Source: Octadecabacter sp.
GTDB taxonomy: Bacteria > Pseudomonadota > Alphaproteobacteria > Rhodobacterales > Rhodobacteraceae
Length of the DNA stretch: 6,983 nucleotides
NCBI GenBank assembly: GCA_018500065.2
Contig: JAHBAO020000081.1
Span: 1 to 6,983 of the forward strand
Direction of reading: 5' to 3'
The notes under the pieces are model-generated. The model ran no database searches. It was given only the letters and a program-made list of their open reading frames with translations, and was not told the origin of the DNA. A program made the translations under genes and the position numbers. Every line of letters begins with the position of its first letter. The first letter of the stretch is position 1. Shown here one piece after another: positions 1 through 6,187 of the stretch.

Positions 1-672
1 CCCTGTGAACGCAACAAGGCGCACGCAATCCTGTTTGATAAGGTGGCTAGAAATTTCAGCAGGGTCGCCAAACACAAGGTTTAATACGCCAGCAGGAAGT
101 CCGGCGTCTTCAAACGCGCGTGCAATATGCAAAGCACCAGCGGGGGTTTCTTCCGCGGCCTTCAGGATGATCGAACAGCCCGATGCCAGCGCACCTGCGA
201 TTTTGCGGGCGGGTTGGCTCATCGGGAAATTCCACGGCGAAAACGCCGCAACGACGCCGATGGGCTGTTGGTGGACCGTGAACTTGTGACCCTTGGCTGC
301 TGGGATCACGCGCCCATAGGTGCGCATGGCCTCGGCTGCGTCCCATTCAAAGAACTCCGCGCCGCGGATGACCTCAAGACGGGCTTGGGTGATGGGCTTG
401 CCGTGTTCCAGCGTGATGGATTGCGCGATTTCTTCCTGACGTTCGCGCATCAAGGCGGCGGCGCGCAGGATTGTGTTGCCACGTGTCCGGGGCGATGTGG
501 CAGACCAAATTCGAAAGCCGTCTTCGGCGGCAGCCAAAGCATCATCCAGATCACTGATGGCAGCGCAGGGCAGGCGGCCAAGCTCTTCTTCGGTTGCGGG
601 GTTCACCACGGCCATGTCGCGGCGGGTGGTGCGCCATTCACCGGCGATAAACAGCTTTAGCTCAGGATGCAT
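1..672 (-). CDS. NAD(P)-dependent aldehyde dehydrogenase, N-terminal part (cut by window start)
   Basis: This is the first 224 residues of an aldehyde dehydrogenase of the succinate-semialdehyde/aminomuconate-semialdehyde type, which oxidises an aldehyde to an acid with NAD(P). Family members are about 480 residues, so the catalytic Cys and Glu lie outside the window. Visible signatures are EHGKP (89-93), the oxyanion-hole motif PWNFP (146-150, Asn148), the cofactor Lys171 in KAAEETP, GLPAGVLNLV (191-200) and the start of the Rossmann loop, AFTG (221-224). The usual KPAE motif reads KAAE. The ATG at 672 is preceded by AAGGGG with a 7-base gap. The gene lies 104 bp downstream of the LysR gene, and the gap contains an inverted repeat, so it may have its own promoter. 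N-terminal similarity cannot settle the substrate. The neighbouring dioxygenase makes 2-aminomuconate semialdehyde a reasonable candidate, and succinate semialdehyde is the generic alternative. Confidence 0.93.
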   Translation of the reverse strand, partial: MHPELKLFIAGEWRTTRRDMAVVNPATEEELGRLPCAAISDLDDALAAAEDGFRIWSATSPRTRGNTILRAAALMRERQEEIAQSITLEHGKPITQARLEVIRGAEFFEWDAAEAMRTYGRVIPAAKGHKFTVHQQPIGVVAAFSPWNFPMSQPARKIAGALASGCSIILKAAEETPAGALHIARAFEDAGLPAGVLNLVFGDPAEISSHLIKQDCVRLVAFTG

Positions 673-705
673 TGGTCTGGCCCCTTGTTGGTTCGTCGCA
701 CACAG

Positions 706-737
706 TTCACTTAGAATTGCTGCTGGCCTCAAGTGAA
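706..737. repeat. Inverted repeat upstream of the aldehyde dehydrogenase
   Basis: TTCACTT (706-712) and AAGTGAA (731-737) form a perfect 7-bp inverted repeat with an 18-base spacer. It lies in the gap between the LysR gene and the aldehyde dehydrogenase start. No run of T follows on either strand, so it does not look like an intrinsic terminator. It could be an operator for the dehydrogenase gene. That role is inference, and the arms are short enough for chance to be possible. Confidence 0.35.
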
Positions 738-776
738 TTGAGTGGATACTGCTATCGGTTTTTTGAATATCCGTGG

Positions 777-1721
777 CTAGCGATCTTGCGCGGCGATATG
801 CAGCGCCACCTTAAAGGCTTGTCCAGCGGGGGACAGGCTGTTGTCAGAGCGATACGTTAGACCAATCGGGCTTTGCCCAAAGGGGAGGTTCCAATCCAAC
901 GCAGTTAGGGTGCCGTTTTCGACGTCCTGCTGTACAACTTCGGCCGGCATCAAGCCGATCCAATCGTTGGATTGCAGCAGCGCACGGTTGGCCAGATAGG
1001 ACACGGATTCAATCGCAAAGGGCGGCGTGTATTGACCTTGGCTGATGAAGAACTGGTCAATCTGGCGCCGCATCGTGGTTTCAGGCGGGGGGAGGATCCA
1101 GTCGAAGGGTTTGGTCCGCTCGAATTGTAGCGCATTGGCTTTGGCCAGCGGATGTTCATTGCCAACAACGGCCGTGACGCGATCGTCAAACAGTTTTTCT
1201 TGTTGCAGCTTGTCGCGATAGCGGTGCGACGACAGCCGCCCTACCACTAAATCAATTTCACCGGACAGAAGGGCGGGCATCAAGACCTCGTTCGTGCCCT
1301 CATTTATCTTGATTGCGATCTTGGGGCGGTCGCGCAGCACCGCTCCAATGGCAGCGGGCAACAATTTCGTTGAGGCCGCAAGTAAAGTGCCGACAACAAC
1401 GCGCCCACTATTGCCTTCGTTCAGATCATCCAATTCCTGCGCGGCATTAGATACTTGGGCAAAGATCAGCTTGCCATGTCGGATCAATGTATCGCCAAAA
1501 ACTGTTGGGACGACGCCGCGATTGGTGCGGGTGAACAGTGTGACTTCGAAATCAATTTCAAGGTCCTGGATCATCTTGGTCGCGGCGGGCTGCGAGATGC
1601 CCAATTCGCGTGCGGCGTTCTGGATGCTGCCGTGGGTGCCAACGGCGACCAGCAACCGCAATTGGCGCAGCTTAAGCCGTGTCAGGGCGCGATCCACGAT
1701 GCGGGAATGTTTGGCGATCAT
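777..1721 (-). CDS. LysR-type transcriptional regulator
   Basis: A 314-residue LysR-family regulator, normal length for the family. An N-terminal winged helix-turn-helix spans about residues 16-77, with the typical core GSIQNAARELGISQPAAT (31-48) followed by LFTRTNRGVVPT (62-73). A periplasmic-binding-protein-like effector domain spans about 105-310 and opens with GRVVVGTL. Such proteins usually act as tetramers that sense a pathway intermediate. Its ATG overlaps the TGA of the aspartate dehydrogenase gene (ATGA at 1718-1721), and I see no good ribosome site of its own, so translation is probably coupled. Unlike the classical arrangement, it is not transcribed away from its target but sits inside the leftward operon, so it should be co-expressed with the enzymes it probably controls. 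The ligand is unknown. Candidate binding regions are 2495-2646 and 706-737. Confidence 0.95.
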   Translation of the reverse strand: MIAKHSRIVDRALTRLKLRQLRLLVAVGTHGSIQNAARELGISQPAATKMIQDLEIDFEVTLFTRTNRGVVPTVFGDTLIRHGKLIFAQVSNAAQELDDLNEGNSGRVVVGTLLAASTKLLPAAIGAVLRDRPKIAIKINEGTNEVLMPALLSGEIDLVVGRLSSHRYRDKLQQEKLFDDRVTAVVGNEHPLAKANALQFERTKPFDWILPPPETTMRRQIDQFFISQGQYTPPFAIESVSYLANRALLQSNDWIGLMPAEVVQQDVENGTLTALDWNLPFGQSPIGLTYRSDNSLSPAGQAFKVALHIAAQDR

Positions 1722-2494
1722 AGGGATATCACGGCGTTGAGCGCATCAAGTTTGCTGATCACACTCATCGCGGCGAGGGCCGAGCTGCGCGGATTGTCGG
1801 GCAAAGACTGGCCGTTGATCTGGAAGGTGAAGCTGCCAAAATCACCAGTGGCTTGAACCTCGTGAATGTTGGCGCTTATGTCCGCATCGGCGATCAGGCG
1901 CACGTTTGTTTGATCAAATCCTAGTCCTGCAAGGGCCACCGCAGCGGCGACATTGGCATTCTTGGGGTAGGCGAGGGCGGCTTGGCGTGCGGTGCCTTCA
2001 AAGTGGGTTTGGGCACCTGAGGTCAAGGCGTTCAGATCAATGACATCTTCGGCGGGGGAACCGCGCCAACCGCTTGGCGGTTTGCGACCCACATATGTGA
2101 CGTTGTGCACCTGGCCGATGTTGGCTGCTTGCAGGCAATCCAATGCGCCAATCGCACCACTGGCCAGATGCAATTTGGTGTCTCCTGTTTGCGCCGCGAG
2201 TTCCAGCGCGCGGTAAACCTGTGGGTCGGCCAAAGCACCCAGTGAGATCGTCAGCACGTCAATCCCACGTGCAAGCAACGCAGGCCCATGCGTGGCGAGG
2301 GCTGTATGCCCCGCGCAATCAATAACGAGGTCTAAGTCGTCGGATAAATCCTCAGCCGACCCGACATAAAGTGCTGTGTTCTCGGGCACCCGCGCGGGGC
2401 GCACCACAATTGCATCAACTTGATGGGAGCGGCATTCTAAAGCGGCCAAGACGTATTGTGCGATGGCGCCAACGCCGATCAACCCGATTTTCAT
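1718..2494 (-). CDS. nadX: L-aspartate dehydrogenase (NadX family)
   Basis: A 258-residue NAD(P)-dependent aspartate dehydrogenase. The family interconverts L-aspartate and iminoaspartate/oxaloacetate with ammonia, and can feed iminoaspartate to quinolinate synthase in NAD synthesis. The Rossmann loop is GLIGVGAIA (4-12). A domain-joining motif ASGAIGALD follows at 111-119, then the family signature YVGRKPP-SGWRGSPAED (134-150), YPKNANVAAAVALAG (176-190) and NIHEVQATGDFGSF (209-222). His211 corresponds to the catalytic His known in the archaeal enzyme. The start has a good ribosome site, AAAGGA, 7 bases upstream. It is the first gene of the leftward operon and overlaps the LysR gene by 4 bp. 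Its pairing with a 3-hydroxyanthranilate dioxygenase is suggestive, because both enzymes can lead towards quinolinate. A catabolic role in nitrogen recovery is equally possible. The family assignment is firm; the role in this cluster is inferred. Confidence 0.9.
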   Translation of the reverse strand: MKIGLIGVGAIAQYVLAALECRSHQVDAIVVRPARVPENTALYVGSAEDLSDDLDLVIDCAGHTALATHGPALLARGIDVLTISLGALADPQVYRALELAAQTGDTKLHLASGAIGALDCLQAANIGQVHNVTYVGRKPPSGWRGSPAEDVIDLNALTSGAQTHFEGTARQAALAYPKNANVAAAVALAGLGFDQTNVRLIADADISANIHEVQATGDFGSFTFQINGQSLPDNPRSSALAAMSVISKLDALNAVISL

Positions 2495-2646
2495 ACTGCA
2501 ATCCTTTCGCTGCTCGTAGCTTAGGTTGAACTGATATTGATTGGGTATAGTTATTTTTGATATCTAGTTTTGGCGTTTAAGATTGGCAAAATGAGCGTGG
2601 TGCGGCCTTCTGAATGTAAATCAGATATCAGAGACAGGGCCGCCCG
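2495..2646. promoter_or_regulatory. Divergent control region between the two arms of the metabolic cluster
   Basis: This 152-base gap separates the divergent starts at 2494 (leftward) and 2647 (rightward) and is clearly more AT-rich than the flanking genes. It contains CTGATATTGA (2531-2540), TGATATCT (2558-2565) and AGATATCA (2623-2630); the last two are exact reverse complements. ATA-N9-TAT at 2534-2548 fits the loose T-N11-A pattern of LysR-family sites, but only three base pairs are symmetric. The leftward gene has AAAGGA (2502-2507, minus sense). The rightward gene has only a weak AGGG (2636-2639), 7 bases before its ATG. I cannot place a convincing -35/-10 pair on either strand. Confidence 0.6.
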
Positions 2647-3600
2647 ATGAAATATACCAAGCATGACGCCAAAGCCTACGCACGCGAACAAATGACAGGC
2701 ATTTGGGCTGCGGCGCTCAATCCGTTCAACGATGATCTGACGTTGAATGAGGCTGGTCTGCGGTCCAACATCCGCCACTGGATTGATGATCTTAAAATCC
2801 AAGGGCTGTTCGTGGCCGGCAAACAGGGCGAGTTTTTTTCGATGAGCGTGGCAGAGCGCAAGCGCAATATCGAAATCGCCGTGGATGAATGTGCGGGCAA
2901 GGCAGGCGTTATCGTGTCGGTGTCAGATCAGAACATGGATACCGCACTTGAATTGGCGCATTTTGCACAAGATGCTGGCGCGGATTATATCGTGGTTCAC
3001 GCTCCCGTGCTCAGCTTTGTGCAGGATCGTGGCGAGGTTTTATATCAGTATTACAAGGCATTCTGCGACCAACTTGATATTGGTGTCGCCATGTGGAGCC
3101 ACCCAGACAGTGGCTATCTGATGCAGCCCGAAGAATGCGCGCGTATCGCAGAATTGCCCAATATCGTTGCGATCAAATATTCCGTTCCGCGGGATATGTA
3201 TGTGAAACTGCACCACATGATCGGCGACAAAATTCAGGTCTCGACCGCGGCAGAGGATGACTGGCTCGATAACATCCAAGAGCTTGGCTGGCGTTTGTAC
3301 CTGTGTTCGTCGCCCCCCTACCAGTTGCAGACGTCGAATGATCTGCGGATGCACGAATATACCCAGCTGGCTTTTGCCGGAAAGTTTGATGAGGCCCGCA
3401 AAGTTCGCGACAGTCTTGAACCTGTGCGCGCGGCGATGAAGGCGACCAAACCCGCTGATAAGCCCACCGCGTTCGGCAAGTACTGGCAGGAATTGCTGGG
3501 TCAGGTCGGAGGGCCGGTGCGCAAACCGATGCTGGATCTGACGGACGCCGAGAAAGCGACCATTCGCGCGGCGTTCGAGGGATGTGGGCTAAAACTCTGA
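2647..3600 (+). CDS. Dihydrodipicolinate synthase/N-acetylneuraminate lyase-family protein, atypical active site
   Basis: A 317-residue class I aldolase-type TIM barrel. Family members condense or cleave pyruvate-type substrates through a lysine Schiff base. The conserved features are the N-terminal ALNPF (23-27), GLFVAGKQGEFFSMSVAER (53-71) in place of the usual phosphate/carboxylate loop, and Schiff-base Lys177 in IVAIKYS (173-179). Two hallmarks of true DapA are changed. The GTTGE motif reads GKQGE (58-62), so both Thr are gone, and the segment that normally carries the catalytic Tyr (PYY) reads APVLSF (119-124). A role in lysine synthesis is therefore unlikely. An aldolase, hydratase or dehydratase acting in the cluster's pathway is more likely. 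The start at 2647 has a weak AGGG; the next Met, at residue 16, has none. It is first in the rightward arm, 100 bp before the dioxygenase. The exact substrate is unknown. Confidence 0.88.
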   Translation: MKYTKHDAKAYAREQMTGIWAAALNPFNDDLTLNEAGLRSNIRHWIDDLKIQGLFVAGKQGEFFSMSVAERKRNIEIAVDECAGKAGVIVSVSDQNMDTALELAHFAQDAGADYIVVHAPVLSFVQDRGEVLYQYYKAFCDQLDIGVAMWSHPDSGYLMQPEECARIAELPNIVAIKYSVPRDMYVKLHHMIGDKIQVSTAAEDDWLDNIQELGWRLYLCSSPPYQLQTSNDLRMHEYTQLAFAGKFDEARKVRDSLEPVRAAMKATKPADKPTAFGKYWQELLGQVGGPVRKPMLDLTDAEKATIRAAFEGCGLKL

Positions 3601-3631
3601 CGATGAGTGTTAGGCATAGATTAACGGAATA

Positions 3632-3647
3632 CCCAATTGCCCAATTG
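3632..3647. repeat. Tandem CCCAATTG x2 between lyase-like gene and dioxygenase
   Basis: Two perfect adjacent copies of the 8-mer CCCAATTG (3632-3639 and 3640-3647) lie in the 100-base gap upstream of the dioxygenase gene. Each contains the palindrome CAATTG. A short stem, TTTGCT/AGCAAA, follows at 3651-3668. They could be a protein site or a chance duplication. No T-run follows the stem, so I do not call a terminator. Confidence 0.3.
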
Positions 3648-3700
3648 TTCTTTGCTGAAGAGAGCAAATCCACCCAACATTTCAACCTTAGGGGAATAAT

Positions 3701-4243
3701 ATGTCGAGACTCAAAGCGTTCAACTTCAAAGCGTGGATAGATGAGCATCGCCCTCTGCTGAAGCCGCCTGTGGGAAACCAGCAGGTGTGGGAAGACGCGG
3801 ATTTGATGGTGACCGTCGTTGGTGGCCCGAACAAGCGCACGGATTATCACGATGATCCGGTCGAGGAGTTTTTCTATCAGATTGAGGGCAACATGGTCCT
3901 CAAGATTTATGATGGGGAAGAATTTTACGATGTGCCGATCCGCGAAGGCGAGATTTTCTTGCTCCCGCCACATGTGCGTCATTCACCCCAGCGCCCCGAA
4001 GAAGGTTCCATCGGTCTTGTTGTCGAACCCAAACGCCAGATCGAAGAACTGGATGCGGTGGAATGGTATTGTTTTGAATGTGGAACCCTCGTGCATCGTG
4101 CCGAGATGCAGCTGACGTCCATCGTGGATGATCTGCCGCCTGTTTATAACAAATTCTATGCCTCCGAGGCGGACAGAACCTGCCCGACTTGCAAAGCGGT
4201 TCATCCTGGCAAAGAGCCGCCGGAGGGGTGGGTTAAAATTTAG
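3701..4243 (+). CDS. nbaC: 3-hydroxyanthranilate 3,4-dioxygenase
   Basis: A 180-residue cupin dioxygenase that opens 3-hydroxyanthranilate with O2 to give 2-amino-3-carboxymuconate semialdehyde. The length is typical of the bacterial enzyme. The Fe(II) and substrate residues are all present: Arg46, His50 and Glu56 in KRTDYHDDPVEEFF (45-58), His94 and Arg98 in HVRHSPQR (91-98), and Glu109 in VVEP. The C-terminal rubredoxin-like iron site is complete, with Cys124/Cys127 in YCFEC and Cys161/Cys164 in CPTC. These positions sit one below those I recall for the Cupriavidus metallidurans enzyme, so it should be active. The start is supported by AGGGGA (3690-3695), 5 bases upstream. It follows the lyase-like gene by 100 bp on the same strand, probably as one transcript. 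The product can cyclise to quinolinate or enter the 2-aminomuconate route; no dedicated decarboxylase is visible here. Confidence 0.96.
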   Translation: MSRLKAFNFKAWIDEHRPLLKPPVGNQQVWEDADLMVTVVGGPNKRTDYHDDPVEEFFYQIEGNMVLKIYDGEEFYDVPIREGEIFLLPPHVRHSPQRPEEGSIGLVVEPKRQIEELDAVEWYCFECGTLVHRAEMQLTSIVDDLPPVYNKFYASEADRTCPTCKAVHPGKEPPEGWVKI

Positions 4244-4556
4244 CCTTTGGCGGCTTGGGCGACCAGCAAGCCCTTGGGTGTCGATGGGGCATAAAGTTTT
4301 TAACGTTGGGGGGCGGGGGATAATACGCTCAATCCGATCCCGCCAAGCGAAAAGACCTGGGGCTGGTTCCCGATCTTCAACGTCTGGGGCAACGATATCC
4401 AGTCGTTGTTCGGATACCCGCTGGTTGTGTCTTTGTTTATCTCGTTCGGGGTCAGCGGTTGGACGGCTTTTGGCGCACTGATCACGGCAGCGATTTTCGT
4501 GATGACTTGCGCGTAGTCGGGGCGGATGCGCGACATAAGGTCTGGGTTACTAGAAT
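4244..4556. other. Gene-free gap between dioxygenase and rfbB
   Basis: This 313-base stretch holds no intact gene. The first 40 bases contain a short stem, GGCTTG/CAAGCC (4252-4272), without a following T-run. The middle is the permease remnant, with a G-rich run at 4308-4319. The last 40 bases (4517-4556) match nothing I recognise and separate the remnant's stop from the convergent end of rfbB. No clear terminator is visible for either flanking operon. Confidence 0.6.
4284..4516 (+). pseudogene. Remnant of an NCS1-type nucleobase/cation symporter (N-terminal fragment)
   Basis: Frame 4319-4513 encodes about 65 residues resembling the start of NCS1 (Transp_cyt_pur) permeases: an N-terminal D-N-x-L-N-P-x-P segment, KTWGWFPIFNVW, GNDIQSLFGY, then a hydrophobic membrane stretch containing SLFISFGVSGW, ending at TAG (4514-4516). 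Intact members are about 450-500 residues, so nearly all membrane segments are missing. No start codon lies in this frame after the stop at 4301. An ATG at 4284 in another frame (MGHKVFNVGGRG) would join it if one G were restored in the G6-C-G5 run at 4308-4319. The fragment therefore looks frameshifted and truncated. It lies directly downstream of the dioxygenase on the same strand and may once have been the cluster's uptake system. Recognition is by motif memory; the frameshift is inference. Confidence 0.6.
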
Positions 4557-5615
4557 TCAAATTTGACGCTTTTGGGGGGCTATCGTTCCCAAGCGTGCAC
4601 CAACCCCATCGCGTGCCAGAAGCGCGCGCCACCAGCCTTCGTTTTCAAGATACCATTGAACGGTTTTCTCGAGCCCCTCTTGCAATGTGACGGACGGACG
4701 CCATCCGAGTTCGGTCGCAATGCGTGATGCATCAATTGCATAGCGTTCATCATGACCGGGGCGGTCTGTCACGAATGTGATCTGATCCGCGTATGGCGTA
4801 TCTTTGGGGCGCTTTTCGTCCAGCAGCGCGCAAATGGTTTTGACAAGATCAATGTTGCGAACTTCGTTGTCACCGCCGATGTTGTAACTGCGGTTTACTT
4901 CTCCTGCATCAAGCACCGTAAGCAAAGCATCAGCGTGGTCTGCAACAAACAACCAGTCACGAATGTTCTGCCCGGTGCCATAGACCGGAATGTCTGTGCC
5001 GGCCAAGGCGCTGATAATGACCACGGGGATCAGTTTTTCGGGAAAATGATTGGGCCCGTAATTGTTCGAACAATTCGTGAGCAGGACGGGCAGGCCATAG
5101 GTTTCACCCCATGCCCGCACCAGATGATCGCTTGCGGCTTTCGTGGCGGAGTAGGGGGAGCGGGGGGCATAGGGCGTGGTTTCGCTGAACTTTCCGTTCG
5201 CACCGAGGGAGCCGAAGACTTCGTCGGTTGAGACATGGAGGAACCTGAACGCGCTGGGCTTTCCTTGGGAAACCCAATGGGCGCGCGACGCTTCAAGAAG
5301 ATTGAAGGTGCCTGTGACATTGGTTTCAACAAAGACGTTCGGGCCATCAATAGAGCGGTCAACATGGCTTTCAGCGGCGAGGTGCATGACAGCAGTTGGA
5401 ATGTGCGTTTCGAAAACTTGGGCGAGAGCCACAGTGTCACGAATGTCGGCTTTGACGAATGTATACAACGAGTTGTCCTGCACGCTTGCGAGGTTTTCGA
5501 GGCAAGACGCATAGGTGAGAGAGTCTATGTTCACCACACGCGTCCCACGCGCGATCGCGGCGCGAATGACAGCAGAGCCAATAAATCCAGCGCCACCGGT
5601 GACCAGCAGAGTCAT
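4557..5615 (-). CDS. rfbB: dTDP-glucose 4,6-dehydratase
   Basis: A 352-residue extended short-chain dehydrogenase that converts dTDP-glucose to dTDP-4-keto-6-deoxyglucose, the second step of dTDP-L-rhamnose synthesis. It has the NAD-binding TGGAGFIGS (6-14), the catalytic triad region STDEVFG (129-135; Thr130, Asp131, Glu132), the YxxxK pair Tyr155/Lys159 in YSATK, and the substrate-site motifs NNYGPNHFPEKLIP (184-197) and RPGHD (285-289). All are intact and the length is normal for the family. I chose the ATG at 5615 because the protein then begins MTLLVTGG and overlaps the rfbC stop as ATGA (5612-5615). An ATG five codons upstream at 5630 is in frame but less likely. The leftward partners rfbD and rfbA do not follow; the next sequence is the permease remnant on the opposite strand. 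Confidence 0.96.
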   Translation of the reverse strand: MTLLVTGGAGFIGSAVIRAAIARGTRVVNIDSLTYASCLENLASVQDNSLYTFVKADIRDTVALAQVFETHIPTAVMHLAAESHVDRSIDGPNVFVETNVTGTFNLLEASRAHWVSQGKPSAFRFLHVSTDEVFGSLGANGKFSETTPYAPRSPYSATKAASDHLVRAWGETYGLPVLLTNCSNNYGPNHFPEKLIPVVIISALAGTDIPVYGTGQNIRDWLFVADHADALLTVLDAGEVNRSYNIGGDNEVRNIDLVKTICALLDEKRPKDTPYADQITFVTDRPGHDERYAIDASRIATELGWRPSVTLQEGLEKTVQWYLENEGWWRALLARDGVGARLGTIAPQKRQI

Positions 5616-6187
5616 TGGTTGCCATCCCAAGTGAACGGGCTTTGCAGGTCTGCGAACCGACCTGCCGTAGCGTCTTTGTCAGACAGGACGGCGTCAGCTG
5701 CGTTCACACCCCAGTCAACGCCGATGTCGGGGTCATTCCAAAGCAAACTTTGTTCCGCTTGGGGGGCATATTCATGCGAACATTTGTACACGACTTCGGT
5801 TTCGGGTTCGCGGGTGACGAAGCCGTGCGCGAACCCTGCGGGGACCAAAAGCTGACGCCCGTTTTCAAAGCTAAGCTCAACCCCGACCCATTTTCCGTAA
5901 GTTGGAGAGCCGGACCGGATATCAACCGCGACATCGAAACACGCCCCACGTCCGCAGCGAACCAGTTTGGTTTGGGCGAATGGGGGGGATTGGAAGTGTA
6001 GGCCGCGTACTGTTCCTGCGGCGCGCGAAAAGGAATGATTGTCTTGCACGAAAGGTACATCAAGTCCGGCGTTGGCGCAGGCGTTGAGATTGTAGGTTTC
6101 AGAGAAGAATCCGCGCGCATCCGTGAAGCGATCTGGCGTGAGGATAACAACATCGGCCAAATCGGTGGTTTCGATTTGTACAGCCAT
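5612..6187 (-). CDS. rfbC: dTDP-4-dehydrorhamnose 3,5-epimerase
   Basis: A 191-residue cupin-fold epimerase that converts dTDP-4-keto-6-deoxyglucose to dTDP-4-keto-L-rhamnose, the step after RfbB. Family marks are DARGFFSETY (23-32), GTVRGLHFQ (58-66) with the catalytic His64, VPAGFAHGF (115-123) and VVYKCSHEY (132-140) with the probable catalytic Tyr134. The usual RGLHYQ reads RGLHFQ, a conservative change. Length is normal. The ATG at 6187 has a strong ribosome site, GAAGGG (6194-6199, minus sense), 6 bases upstream. The gene overlaps rfbB by 4 bp, so the two are translationally coupled. It starts 127 bp after the RTX gene, so it may share that transcript or have its own promoter. The product is likely used for a rhamnose-containing surface glycan. 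Confidence 0.96.
   Translation of the reverse strand: MAVQIETTDLADVVILTPDRFTDARGFFSETYNLNACANAGLDVPFVQDNHSFSRAAGTVRGLHFQSPPFAQTKLVRCGRGACFDVAVDIRSGSPTYGKWVGVELSFENGRQLLVPAGFAHGFVTREPETEVVYKCSHEYAPQAEQSLLWNDPDIGVDWGVNAADAVLSDKDATAGRFADLQSPFTWDGNQ

Noticed and set aside
127..660. Long plus-strand open frame of 177 codons
   Set aside because: It lies entirely antisense to the aldehyde dehydrogenase, whose minus-strand translation matches known motifs throughout; the plus-strand product resembles nothing.
3651..3668. Stem TTTGCT/AGCAAA as a terminator after the lyase-like gene
   Set aside because: The stem is only 6 bp, AT-rich, and not followed by a T-run; the dioxygenase gene follows on the same strand.
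4252..4272. Stem GGCTTG/CAAGCC as the nbaC terminator
   Set aside because: The 6-bp stem has a 9-base loop and no T-run after it.
4128..4481. Plus-strand open frame of 117 codons overlapping nbaC and the gap
   Set aside because: It is out of frame with nbaC and rich in Arg/Ser; only its short segment from 4284 may matter, as the possible frameshifted start of the permease remnant.
4300..4632. Minus-strand open frame of 110 codons running past the end of rfbB
   Set aside because: It starts inside rfbB in another frame and is antisense to the permease remnant; the plus-strand reading gives recognisable NCS1 motifs, while this one gives none.
5616..5630. Upstream in-frame ATG giving a 357-residue RfbB
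   Set aside because: The next ATG, at 5615, gives the family-typical start directly before the TGGAGFIG loop and the common ATGA overlap with rfbC.
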